From assembly GCF_947497045.1 (NCBI RefSeq), contig NZ_CANMEU010000004.1, forward strand, positions 186,001 to 250,000: a DNA stretch of 64,000 nucleotides, read 5' to 3'. Shown here in pieces: positions 8,112 to 16,500 of this stretch (positions are counted from its first letter, which is position 1; every line of letters begins with the position of its first letter). The position numbers were made by a program, and so were the translations under genes. Below the pieces are notes generated by a model that saw nothing but the letters and a program-made list of their open reading frames with translations, made no database searches and had not been told where the DNA came from. This DNA is from an uncultured Tateyamaria sp. GTDB taxonomy: Bacteria > Pseudomonadota > Alphaproteobacteria > Rhodobacterales > Rhodobacteraceae.

Positions 8112-9746
8112 ATGACAACGCCTCTCCTTCAGGTCCGTGGCCTAAAAATCGGCGCAACCGTCTATCCGCCCGGCGAAAAACCACACGATATCGAAATCGT
8201 GCACGGCGTCGACTTTGACGTTGAAGCGGGCAAGGTTCTCGGCTTGATCGGTGAATCCGGAGCCGGGAAATCCACCATTGGTCTCGCCTCCATGGCCTAT
8301 GGGCGCGGCGGCGTCGAACTGACAGGCGGTGAGGTCATGGTGAACGGGCGCGATGTGCTGCAATCAAGCTTGCGCGATATCCGCCGGTTGCGCGGGGCCG
8401 AAGTCACTTATGTGTCTCAATCCGCCGCCGCCTCGTTCAACCCGGCCAAACGGATCATGGAACAGGTGATCGAGGCAGCCGTGCTCCAAGGCAAGTTCTC
8501 CAGATCCGATGCCGAAGACCGGGCACGCGCGCTGTTTGAAAAACTCGGCCTGCCCGACCCGGACAGTATTGGAAACCGCTATCCCCATCAGGTCTCGGGC
8601 GGGCAATTGCAGAGGTGCATGACGGCACTGGCGCTGTGCCCCGAACCCGACCTTGTGGTCTTTGACGAACCGACCACGGCGCTGGATGTGACCACACAAA
8701 TCGATGTGCTCAAGGCGATCAAGGACGCAATCCGCGACACCGGGGTAGCCGCGCTCTACATCACCCACGACCTCGCGGTTGTGGCGCAGGTGGCCGATCA
8801 CATCATGGTGCTGCGTCAGGGCGAGATGGTCGAATACGGCACCACCGATCAGATCATCAACGCGCCGCGCGAAGAGTACACGCAAGCCCTCGTCTCGGTC
8901 CGCTCGATCACGCATGAGGAAAAGCAACCGACCGAGCCTGTGCTGCGGGTCGAAAACATCACCGCGCGCTATGCCGGCACCAAGTTCAATGTGCTGCACA
9001 ATGTGTCGGTCGATCTCAGCCCCGGTCAAACGCTGGCCGTGGTGGGCGAATCCGGGTCCGGCAAATCCACACTGGCGCGGGTGATCACCGGCCTCCTGCC
9101 TCCAGGCGATGGCACGATCACCTTCGCCGGGCGCAGGCTGTCGCCCGACCAGCCGTCACGCAGCCTCGAAGATCTGCGTGAATTGCAGATGATCTATCAG
9201 ATGGCTGACACCGCGATGAACCCCCGGCAGACGGTGGGCACGATCATCGGGCGCCCTCTGGAATTTTACTTCGGCCTCAAAGGCAAAGAAAAACAGGAAC
9301 GTATTCAGGAACTGTTGGACGAAATCGAACTGGGTGAAGGGTTTCAGGATCGCTATCCGGCGGAACTCTCGGGCGGGCAGAAACAGCGGGTCTGCATCGC
9401 ACGCGCGCTGGCGGCCAAGCCCAAGCTGATCATCTGTGACGAGGTCACCTCGGCCCTCGACCCGCTGGTGGCGGACGGCATCCTCAAACTGCTCCTGAAC
9501 CTGCAAAAGGTCGAGGACGTCGCCTATCTCTTCATCACGCACGATCTGGCCACAGTGCGCGCGATCGCGGACAGTATCGCGGTGATGTACCAAGGACGGG
9601 TGCAACGTTACGGCAGCAAATCCGAAGTGCTCACCCCGCCCTTTGACGACTACACCGACCTCCTGCTGAGTTCGGTGCCGGAAATGAAATTGGGCTGGCT
9701 CGAAGAAGTGATCGCACATCGCAAAATGGAAAGCGCAGGTAACTAA
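8112..9746 (+). CDS. ABC transporter double ATPase (DppD-DppF fusion type)
   Basis: The 544-residue protein holds two complete ATP-binding domains in tandem. Domain 1 has Walker A GESGAGKST at residues 47-55, signature VSGGQLQR near 160 and Walker B LVVFDEPTTALD. Domain 2 has Walker A GESGSGKST near 315, signature LSGGQKQR and Walker B LIICDEVTSALD. Note Val instead of Pro after the Walker B Glu in domain 2. Each domain ends with an H-loop (YITHDLAVV, FITHDLATV). It powers uptake through the two upstream permeases on the inner face of the membrane. Fusion of the D and F subunits is common in this transporter class, so it is not a sign of rearrangement. Confidence 0.92.
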   Translation: MTTPLLQVRGLKIGATVYPPGEKPHDIEIVHGVDFDVEAGKVLGLIGESGAGKSTIGLASMAYGRGGVELTGGEVMVNGRDVLQSSLRDIRRLRGAEVTYVSQSAAASFNPAKRIMEQVIEAAVLQGKFSRSDAEDRARALFEKLGLPDPDSIGNRYPHQVSGGQLQRCMTALALCPEPDLVVFDEPTTALDVTTQIDVLKAIKDAIRDTGVAALYITHDLAVVAQVADHIMVLRQGEMVEYGTTDQIINAPREEYTQALVSVRSITHEEKQPTEPVLRVENITARYAGTKFNVLHNVSVDLSPGQTLAVVGESGSGKSTLARVITGLLPPGDGTITFAGRRLSPDQPSRSLEDLRELQMIYQMADTAMNPRQTVGTIIGRPLEFYFGLKGKEKQERIQELLDEIELGEGFQDRYPAELSGGQKQRVCIARALAAKPKLIICDEVTSALDPLVADGILKLLLNLQKVEDVAYLFITHDLATVRAIADSIAVMYQGRVQRYGSKSEVLTPPFDDYTDLLLSSVPEMKLGWLEEVIAHRKMESAGN

Positions 9747-9751
9747 GGCCC

Positions 9752-9813
9752 GCGCCTTCCCTCTTCTTTTGACCAAAAATACCGTGGGGTTTGGGGCAAA
9801 GCCCCAAGGGGGC
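9752..9813. repeat. REP-like intergenic element with GC hairpin
   Basis: The gap before the phosphatase-fold gene contains a T-rich/CCAAAAATACC segment followed by a 7-bp perfect hairpin, TTGGGGC-AAA-GCCCCAA (9791-9807), then GGGGG. A similar CCCCAAATACC plus G-run arrangement recurs at 58501-58560. This looks like a dispersed extragenic repeat. Its G-rich tail also serves as the ribosome site of the next gene. Confidence 0.5.
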
Positions 9814-9817
9814 TGGG

Positions 9818-10654
9818 ATGGAAAACAAACTGCTGCTGATTATTCTCGACGGGGTGCCCTACCGCAATTGGCGCCGCCTGTTCGGCAATCTCGAAGGCTG
9901 GGTCGATGCGGGCACGGCCCGCGTCTGGATGCACCGCGCAGTGCTGCCCTCGATCTCGGCCAGTTGCTATGCGTCGATCCACACCGGGGTCACCCCGGCG
10001 CAGCATGGCTGCACGGGCAACGGAAACGTGTTTCGCCTGTCCCACCCGGACGTGTTTTCGCAAACCCGCATCGCGGGCGGGACGACAGGTGCGGTGGCAC
10101 ACTCGTTCTGGTCCGAGTTTTTCAACCGCGCGCCTTTCGACGTGGTGCGTGACATCGAATATGACGAACCCGACAGCGACACGATCAACCACGGGCGCTT
10201 TCACACGATGACAGGCTATGGGCGCGACAACCAAATGACGCCATCTGATCTGGACCTGTTCGGTACGCTCACCAACCTCTGTGCGCGTTTCGATCTGAAC
10301 TACGGCATGCTGCACACCTGCACGCTGGACAGCATGGGGCATCGGTTTTTTCACGAGAGTCAGGAAATGGATCAAGCCTGTTTCGTCATGGACGAGATGT
10401 TGGCCCCGTTCATCCCGCGCTGGCGGGCGATGGGCTATGAGGTGATCGTGACGGCAGATCATGGGCAGGACGCACGCGGCCATCACGGTGGACGGGGCGA
10501 TTTGCAACAGGATGCGGCGCTCTATTATTTCGGGGATGCAGACGGCCCCGATGCGGACATGATCATTGATCAGGTACAGCTTGCACCGACCATCCTCAGC
10601 CGCCTTGGCGCGCCGATTCCCGACACGATGAAAGCCAAGCCGTTCCTGACCTAG
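9818..10654 (+). CDS. Alkaline-phosphatase-superfamily hydrolase (type I phosphodiesterase/nucleotide pyrophosphatase-like)
   Basis: The 278-residue protein has the metal-site layout of type I phosphodiesterases and phosphonoacetate hydrolases. It reads LLIILDGV at the N-terminus, then LPSISASCYASIHTGVTPAQHG (a nucleophile Ser is likely where relatives have Thr), CTLDSMGHRFFH, and TADHGQDARGHHGG. It is shorter than most family members (about 400 aa) and shows no signal peptide, so a cytoplasmic role is likely. The ATG has a G-rich ribosome site; a TTG 27 bases upstream lies in the repeat. As the last gene of the peptide-type ABC operon, it suggests that the imported compound or a breakdown product carries a phosphoester or phosphonate. 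The family assignment is firm and the substrate is unknown. Its stop overlaps the convergent thioredoxin-fold gene. Confidence 0.82.
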   Translation: MENKLLLIILDGVPYRNWRRLFGNLEGWVDAGTARVWMHRAVLPSISASCYASIHTGVTPAQHGCTGNGNVFRLSHPDVFSQTRIAGGTTGAVAHSFWSEFFNRAPFDVVRDIEYDEPDSDTINHGRFHTMTGYGRDNQMTPSDLDLFGTLTNLCARFDLNYGMLHTCTLDSMGHRFFHESQEMDQACFVMDEMLAPFIPRWRAMGYEVIVTADHGQDARGHHGGRGDLQQDAALYYFGDADGPDADMIIDQVQLAPTILSRLGAPIPDTMKAKPFLT

Positions 10655-11127
10655 GTCACCGCCGCCTTGTGCGCCGCGAACACCTCAGCCAGATGCGTGC
10701 TTGTCTGGAGGCCCCGAACGGTGCGGTGTAAGTCACCCTGCCCGTCAAACATCAAAAGGGTCACATGCGGCACGCGGTATTTGCGCGCGAATGCGGCACC
10801 CTCGGGCGTTTTGATATCCGCCACCAGATAGGTCACCCCGCACTCATCAAAGTCCCGCAAGGCCGCGCGGGTCTGCTTTTGCAAGGCGGTACAGGTGGGG
10901 CATTGCGGATCATGGATTTGCACGATTGTCATGGCACCTTCGCCCACGCGGGTCAGGTCATGCTCGGCGGCATAGGCCCGGAACGATCCGAACCCCCAAT
11001 AGCCCGCACCCGCCAGTGCCGCGAGGCCAATGGCCCCGCTGCGGCCCAGTTTCAGCACGTCGCGGCGCGACGGTGTCGGGGCTGCGGTGGGCGTGGATTT
11101 GCGGTGCCTGGATTTGGACTTGGACAT
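10651..11127 (-). CDS. Membrane-anchored thioredoxin-fold protein
   Basis: This 158-residue protein has a short basic N-terminus, a twin-Arg-like SRRDVLKLG and one hydrophobic segment at about residues 30-50, so it is exported or anchored facing the periplasm. The thioredoxin fold follows, with the redox pair Cys76 and Cys79 in DPQCPTCTALQ and a cis-Pro region YRVPHVTLLMFDG. It probably handles disulfides or heme/copper-related redox in the periplasm; the exact partner is not visible. The start codon chosen has only a weak ribosome site, and a longer frame upstream lacks support. Its end overlaps the convergent phosphatase-fold gene by four bases. Confidence 0.8.
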   Translation of the reverse strand: MSKSKSRHRKSTPTAAPTPSRRDVLKLGRSGAIGLAALAGAGYWGFGSFRAYAAEHDLTRVGEGAMTIVQIHDPQCPTCTALQKQTRAALRDFDECGVTYLVADIKTPEGAAFARKYRVPHVTLLMFDGQGDLHRTVRGLQTSTHLAEVFAAHKAAVT

Positions 11128-11274
11128 ATAAAGGGCCTGTGAAACGAATTGACGTCCGTACTTTACTCCCGAACCGCCGAGACGCACCTGACAATCACGT
11201 CATCGCAGCCCGACAAAAAAGGGGTGCACAGGCAAATGCCCGCACGCCCTTCTCGTGTCGTCTTCAGACGTATC

Positions 11275-13173
11275 TCACTCCGCCGCGATGGCTGCGGGTG
11301 CTGGTTCCCATGGCGCGATAAATGCGCCCAGAACCGTCTGCAATGCCTGATCACTTGCGCCCTTGGCATCGACCTGGGCCACAAGCCCGCGTTTCTTGTC
11401 GTCAATCACCGACACAACGCGCGCGTCCAGACCAGCCTTTGACAGTGCTTCGTTATAGGTGCGCGTGATCGCCTCCTTGCGCAGGTCAGGCTTGAAGATC
11501 TTGCCGACAGCGGTTTTGGGCAATTCATCCATAATCACCATGTGCTTGGGCTGTGCGGCCCGTTCACGCACGTGGGTCTTGCAGAACTCGATCAACTCAT
11601 CCGGGGTGACGGACGCCCCCTCGACCAATTCCACATAGGCGCAGGGCACTTCGCCCGAATGGGCGTCCGGCTGGCCGATGGCACCGGCAAAGGCGATGGC
11701 TTTGTGGCCCAGCAACGCTTCTTCGATTTCGGCAGGGTCAATGTTGTGCCCGCCGCGAATGATCAGATCCTTGGCGCGGCCCGTGATCCACAGATATCCA
11801 TCCGCATCAAAGCGGCCCAGATCGCCGGTGCGCAGGTATTTTTCCTGATAGTACAGGTCCTTGTTCTTCTCGGCTTCGGTGTAGGTATTGCCGGGCCACA
11901 CACCGGGATTGGACACGCAAATCTCGCCCACCTCCTCGATCGCAGCCTCGGCAGCACCCTCGGGCGTGCCCTTGAAGATCTTGACGTCTGTATAGGGGAA
12001 CGGGATGCCGACCGACCCAATCTTTTTCTCGCCATCAATCGGGTTGCCCGACACAAGGCAGGTCGCCTCGGTCATGCCATAGCCTTCGACGATTTCGACC
12101 CCTGCGGCAGCCTCGTAACGTTTGAACAGTTCCTGGGGCAACGGCGCGGAGCCGGAGAAGGTCGACTTCACCGTCGAGATATCGGCATCGATCCCGCGCT
12201 GCATCATGGCCGCAATGGCCGTGGGCACCGATGCGATAAAGGTGATCTTCCAGCGTTCCGTCAGTTTCCAGATGTTGTCGAACACGCCTTCACCGCGATA
12301 ACCTTGCGGCGTCGGGAAGATGCAATGAGCACCCGACGCCACAGCACCCATCAGCAAGACATGGGCTGCCATGACGTGGAACAATGGCAAGGGCGCGAGG
12401 ATATTGTCGTCCGGGCCCAGCAACACGGTTGCGCCCACCCAGCCATTGTAGATCATGCCGGAATATTTGTGCTGTGCGACCTTGGGCATGCCGGTCGTCC
12501 CACCTGTGTGGAAATAGCAGGCGACGCGGTCGTCCTGCACGTCCTCAAAGCTGAGGGTTTTGGGCTGCTTGGCGGCTTCGGCGTTGAAATTCTTGTACAC
12601 CACACCGGGGGCCTGTTCGGACTTCGGGCGGATCAGCGGGATGATGAACGACTTGAGGCCGGACACATGGGTCAGCAGATCAACCTCAAGCACCGTCTTG
12701 ACGTTGGGGGCAAGGGACACCGCCTGGGCGGTCTTCTGGGCCACGTCTGTTTTGGGAAAGGCGCGCAGGGTCACGACGATCTTGGCATTTGTCTCGCGCA
12801 GGATCGAGCCGATTTGTTCAGCATCAAGCAACGGGTTGATCGGGGCCACGATGCCCGCGGTTGCGCCACCCAAAAGCGTCAGCACGGTTTCGGTCGCATT
12901 GGGCAGAATATAGGCGACCACGTCCGTCGGGCCGATACCCATGGCACGCAACATGTTGGCGCATTGTGTTGTGCGATCCTTGAGGGCGGAATAGGTCAGC
13001 GTCTCCGCCTTGGAGGTGGGATCCGAAAAGATCTGGTAGCTGACCGCATTGTGGTTCGGGAATTTCTCGGCAGTGGCGCTGAGCATGCCGTAAAGGGTCT
13101 TGGCAACGTCGCGCTCTTCCCATGGCATTTCATTTTGAATGGCGTCGCGGTCCGCGATCCCTGCAAATGTCAT
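11275..13173 (-). CDS. Acyl-CoA synthetase (AMP-binding, long-chain fatty acid type)
   Basis: The 632-residue enzyme belongs to the ANL superfamily and activates a carboxylic acid with ATP to an acyl-CoA. It shows the P-loop-like HTGGTTGMPKVAQH near residue 230, the GYGMTEAT motif near 375, YLRTGDLGRFDADGYLWITGRAKDLIIRGG near 460 and the C-terminal catalytic Lys in LPKTAVGKIFKP. It has an N-terminal extension compared with minimal family members. Two in-frame ATGs lie six bases apart; the downstream one has GGGAGG at the better distance. It appears to be transcribed alone, with about 300 bases separating it from the next gene. Substrate chain length cannot be told from sequence. Confidence 0.88.
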   Translation of the reverse strand: MTFAGIADRDAIQNEMPWEERDVAKTLYGMLSATAEKFPNHNAVSYQIFSDPTSKAETLTYSALKDRTTQCANMLRAMGIGPTDVVAYILPNATETVLTLLGGATAGIVAPINPLLDAEQIGSILRETNAKIVVTLRAFPKTDVAQKTAQAVSLAPNVKTVLEVDLLTHVSGLKSFIIPLIRPKSEQAPGVVYKNFNAEAAKQPKTLSFEDVQDDRVACYFHTGGTTGMPKVAQHKYSGMIYNGWVGATVLLGPDDNILAPLPLFHVMAAHVLLMGAVASGAHCIFPTPQGYRGEGVFDNIWKLTERWKITFIASVPTAIAAMMQRGIDADISTVKSTFSGSAPLPQELFKRYEAAAGVEIVEGYGMTEATCLVSGNPIDGEKKIGSVGIPFPYTDVKIFKGTPEGAAEAAIEEVGEICVSNPGVWPGNTYTEAEKNKDLYYQEKYLRTGDLGRFDADGYLWITGRAKDLIIRGGHNIDPAEIEEALLGHKAIAFAGAIGQPDAHSGEVPCAYVELVEGASVTPDELIEFCKTHVRERAAQPKHMVIMDELPKTAVGKIFKPDLRKEAITRTYNEALSKAGLDARVVSVIDDKKRGLVAQVDAKGASDQALQTVLGAFIAPWEPAPAAIAAE

Positions 13174-13476
13174 CGTCATCCTCCCTGATGCGTCTTTTGA
13201 TTCTTTGGGGCGCAGCGCGCGTACCTGATGGTCAAGGATGCGGTGGATTGCCGCAATATTCAAGGAGTGTGGGGCCCCGCGAGACCACAATACGCGGCGT
13301 CAAAAAACGTAACGCTAGGTCACAACAAGAAAGGCGACGGGCCATAGCAACCGGTCACCCTCCACCGCCATTCGGTGTACTGGATCAGCCCTGTGGAATG
13401 CGCGGAACCTGACTGCTCCACTTTTACAGAATGCGTCAGGGACGCGAGGCCGTGCCCCCTCGCAGGGGCATGGGAA
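13174..13476. other. Intergenic region without recognisable gene
   Basis: About 300 bases separate the ABC exporter end from the acyl-CoA synthetase start, both on the minus strand. It should hold the synthetase promoter. A short hairpin, TGCCCC/GGGGCA (13453-13470), lies just after the exporter stop but is not followed by a T-run. I see no convincing coding frame. Confidence 0.5.
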
Positions 13477-15288
13477 TTATTCCGCCGCGATGCCATCTGT
13501 AAATTGCAGGCGGGCCAGGCGGGCATAAAGCCCACCTTCGCTGACCAGTTGATCATGCGGACCTTGCGCCACAACGCGTCCCTGATCCAGCACCACGATG
13601 CGGTCTGCCTTTTTCACCGTGGCCAGCCGGTGCGCCACGATCAGGGTTGTACGCCCTTGCGCCAAGCTGTCCACCGCGTCCTGCACAGCGCGCTCACTTT
13701 CGGCATCCAGCGCGCTTGTCGCCTCGTCCAGCAACAGCAACGGTGCGTCGCGCAGGATCGCGCGCGCAATGGCGATCCGTTGCTTTTGACCACCAGACAG
13801 CATCACGCCGCGCTCACCAAGGGGGCTGTGATATCCTTCGGGCAGGCTGGTGATAAAGTCATGCGCTTCGGCAGCACGGGCAGCGGCTTCGATCTCGGCT
13901 TGCGAGGCATCGGGGCGGCCAAAGGCAATGTTTTCCGCCGCGGACGCCGCAAAGATCACCGGGTCCTGCGGGACCAGCGCGATATGCTGGCGGAACGCCT
14001 CTCGGTCCATTTCGGCCACATCGACACCATCGATCCTGATCTGCCCCTCTTGCGGGTCGTAAAAGCGCAAAAGCATATGGATGATCGTGGTCTTGCCCGC
14101 GCCCGAAGGGCCGACAAACGCCACCGTCTCACCCGGCGTAATCTCGAGTGTCACACCGTCCAGCGCATTGAGTGCAGGGCGGGCGGGATAGGCAAAACGC
14201 ACGTTTTCAAAGGCGATGTGCCCCTGCACCGGGGTGGGCAAGATCTTGGGCCGGGCGACGTCCTGCACCGCATCTTCGGTTTGCAACAACTCGACCAACC
14301 GCTCGGTCGCGCCCGCCGCGCGCTGCAATTCGCCGATGATCTCGGACAGGGCCGCCACGCCCCCAGCAACCATCACCGCATAGATCACGAACTGGATGAG
14401 CGCACCCATCGTCATCACACCGGCACGCACGTCATTGGCCCCGATCCACAGCACCCCGACAATCCCCGCAAAGACCAGAAAGATCACAATGACCGTCATC
14501 AGTGCACGGATGGTGATGCGCCGCTTGGCCGACCCATAGCTGGCCTCTGTCACATCCGCAAACATCATCCGGCTGGCGGCCTCGTGGGTAAAGGCCTGCA
14601 CCGTTTGCACCGCACTCAGTTGCTCGGAGGCGCGCCCCGAAGACGCAGCAATCCAATCCTGGTTTTCACGGCTCAGCCCGCGCAGCTTGCGCCCCAGTAC
14701 AAGGATCGGCACCACGACGGCGGGTACGATCAACAGCACCAGCCCGGCAAGTTTGGCCGAGGTCAGCAGCATCAGGACCAGACCGCCGAAAAAGATCAGA
14801 ATGTTGCGCAAGGCAATCGAGACGGAGGACCCAATGACGCTCAGGATCAAGGTGGTGTCAGTAGTGATCCGGCTCAGCACCTCACCCGTCAGGACATTTT
14901 CGTAAAAACTGGGCGACATGCCGATGACCCGGTCAAACACCGCCTTTCGGATATCCGCCACCACCCGTTCGCCAAGGCGTGTGACCAAGGCGTATCGCAG
15001 CCCCGTGCCAAAGGCGAGCAGGCCCGCAATGCCGATGGCCGCGAGGAAATAAAGATCGAGGACAGCGGGGTCTTCGCTGCCGAAGTTGTCCACGACACGG
15101 CGCACCGCCAAGGGCAGTGTCAGGGACACCACAGCCGTCAGAACAAGGGCCAGAATGGCGGCGATCATCAGCGGCCAATAGGGGATCAGAAACGGCACCA
15201 ATGCGCGTAACGACCCAAGCTCTCTGGATTTTTCACGCTCTTGTGTGGCTGATTGAGGCGGCAAATCTGTCGTGGTCTTGTCGGTCAT
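13477..15288 (-). CDS. ABC exporter, fused permease-ATPase (MsbA/BmrA type)
   Basis: The 603-residue half-transporter has an N-terminal membrane domain of about six segments (residues 30-330) with the loop NVLTGEVLSRITTDTTLILSVIGSSVS. The C-terminal ATPase domain has Walker A GPSGAGKTT, a Q-loop VPQDPVIF, signature LSGGQKQR, Walker B LLLLDEATSALD and H-loop IVAHRLATV. Such proteins work as homodimers exporting lipids, drugs or lipopeptides across the inner membrane. GGAGAG before the ATG supports the start; an upstream extension would add an unsupported leader. It lies beside a tRNA and has no accessory subunit, so the cargo is unknown. Confidence 0.9.
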   Translation of the reverse strand: MTDKTTTDLPPQSATQEREKSRELGSLRALVPFLIPYWPLMIAAILALVLTAVVSLTLPLAVRRVVDNFGSEDPAVLDLYFLAAIGIAGLLAFGTGLRYALVTRLGERVVADIRKAVFDRVIGMSPSFYENVLTGEVLSRITTDTTLILSVIGSSVSIALRNILIFFGGLVLMLLTSAKLAGLVLLIVPAVVVPILVLGRKLRGLSRENQDWIAASSGRASEQLSAVQTVQAFTHEAASRMMFADVTEASYGSAKRRITIRALMTVIVIFLVFAGIVGVLWIGANDVRAGVMTMGALIQFVIYAVMVAGGVAALSEIIGELQRAAGATERLVELLQTEDAVQDVARPKILPTPVQGHIAFENVRFAYPARPALNALDGVTLEITPGETVAFVGPSGAGKTTIIHMLLRFYDPQEGQIRIDGVDVAEMDREAFRQHIALVPQDPVIFAASAAENIAFGRPDASQAEIEAAARAAEAHDFITSLPEGYHSPLGERGVMLSGGQKQRIAIARAILRDAPLLLLDEATSALDAESERAVQDAVDSLAQGRTTLIVAHRLATVKKADRIVVLDQGRVVAQGPHDQLVSEGGLYARLARLQFTDGIAAE

Positions 15289-15380
15289 GCTCTCTCCAGG
15301 CGTCCGTGCACCGCAGATGGCCGCAACATCCATGTCGCGTCAAGTGGACAGCACAGCGCAGGTCGAAATCGGTGGAAAAT

Positions 15381-15454
15381 TGGAGCGGGCGGCGGGAATC
15401 GAACCCGCGTCATTAGCTTGGAAGGCTAAGGTCTTACCACTACACAACGCCCGC
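15381..15454 (-). tRNA. tRNA-Gly (anticodon TCC), CCA encoded
   Basis: Read on the minus strand, the 74-base gene has acceptor arms GCGGGCG/CGCCCGC, the T-arm GCGGGTTCGATTCCCGC and an anticodon arm TTAGC-CTTCCAA-GCTAA, giving anticodon TCC for Gly. The 3' CCA is present in the DNA. I saw no integrase or repeated 3' end nearby, so there is no sign that it serves as an integration site. Confidence 0.95.
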
Positions 15455-15531
15455 AAGACCGAAGCCTCGGATACGGCATCGCGGATGCGGGGTCAAGCGG
15501 GACGAGGGCCGCGATATGGCGGGGTGCCGCC

Positions 15532-16500
15532 TTAGTACCCGCGCACCGGATCAACCACATTGACCAGCGCCTCACCCGCAATCCAGCGCCCGAAGTTGGC
15601 AAGGAACAGGTCAAAGGACGCATCCTCCCACCCGTCATGCACCGACGAACAATGGGGGGAGATCAGCACGTTGTCCAAGGCCCAAAGCGGACTGCCCTGC
15701 GGCAGCGGCTCGACCTCGAACACATCCAAAGCGGCCCCTGCGACATGCCCCTCGGCCAGCGCATCCGCCAACGCGCCCTGATCAACGACCCCACCCCGTG
15801 ACACATCCGCAAGGATCACGCCGGGTTTCATCGCCTTGAGCTGAGAGGCCCCGATCAACCCGCGCGTCCGTGCCGTCAAAGGTGTTGATATCGCAATGAA
15901 ATCAGCCCGCGCCAGCAGGCTGTTCAAAGCGTCTGCACCGTGCACCTCGTCCACGTTGTCCATGTCGCGCGGGGTGGCGCGGGTGCCGATCACGTGCATC
16001 CCGAACGCTTTGGCACGCTGCGCGGTCGCCTGACCGGTGTGGCCCAGACCAACAATCAACAGCGTCTTGCCCTTGAGCGGACGCACCGTGCGCGCGGCCC
16101 AGACCTGCGCGCCCTTGTCCGCCTGCAACCCCGGCACGTCCAGCATGAAATGCAAAAACCCGCCAATCACGTATTCGGCCATCATGTCCGCTGCGACCCC
16201 GGCGGCATTTGTCACGGTTGTGGCTCGCGCGTCCCACTGCCCGAAGTGGTCCGTCCCCACACCCCCATTTGCGATCCATCGCGGGCCATTGGGGCCGAAA
16301 AGGGCCGCCCTCGGAAAGCCGGGCGTGCCGTTGAACCGCACGGTGTATACCACCTGAGGCGCAAAACCTGTCAGCATCTCAGGCAACCCGTCATAGCTGT
16401 CACAGACGCGCACCTGCGCCTGTGGGCTGGCCGCCATCAGCCTGTCGACCAACCCTTCGGGCGCATCGGTATGCAGCACGACACGGACCGGATCCGTCAT
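15532..16500 (-). CDS. D-2-hydroxyacid dehydrogenase (NAD(P)-dependent)
   Basis: The 322-residue protein is of the D-isomer-specific 2-hydroxyacid dehydrogenase family, interconverting 2-oxoacids and D-2-hydroxyacids. It has the nucleotide-binding GLGHTG at 151-156, followed at the end of strand 2 by IGTRATPR, whose Arg suggests possible NADP use. The catalytic set is Arg235 (DVSRGGVVD), Glu264 (DVFEVEPLP) and His283 (ISPHCSS). It is the last gene of a four-gene operon and its ATG overlaps the PrpD-family stop by four bases. Within that operon it could reduce the 2-oxoacid made by the aminotransferase; this is inference. Confidence 0.88.
   Translation of the reverse strand: MTDPVRVVLHTDAPEGLVDRLMAASPQAQVRVCDSYDGLPEMLTGFAPQVVYTVRFNGTPGFPRAALFGPNGPRWIANGGVGTDHFGQWDARATTVTNAAGVAADMMAEYVIGGFLHFMLDVPGLQADKGAQVWAARTVRPLKGKTLLIVGLGHTGQATAQRAKAFGMHVIGTRATPRDMDNVDEVHGADALNSLLARADFIAISTPLTARTRGLIGASQLKAMKPGVILADVSRGGVVDQGALADALAEGHVAGAALDVFEVEPLPQGSPLWALDNVLISPHCSSVHDGWEDASFDLFLANFGRWIAGEALVNVVDPVRGY

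Noticed and set aside
11542-13188. 548-codon open frame on the plus strand
   Set aside because: Antisense shadow of the acyl-CoA synthetase, a result of high GC codon use; no ribosome site or recognisable domain.
13375-15210. 611-codon open frame on the plus strand
   Set aside because: It is the mirror of the ABC exporter gene on the other strand, whose Walker and signature motifs are unmistakable. The plus-strand translation is His/Arg/Gln-rich with no family pattern.
15381-15454. tRNA-Gly as an integration site
   Set aside because: No integrase, no repeated tRNA 3' end and no shift in gene character next to it.
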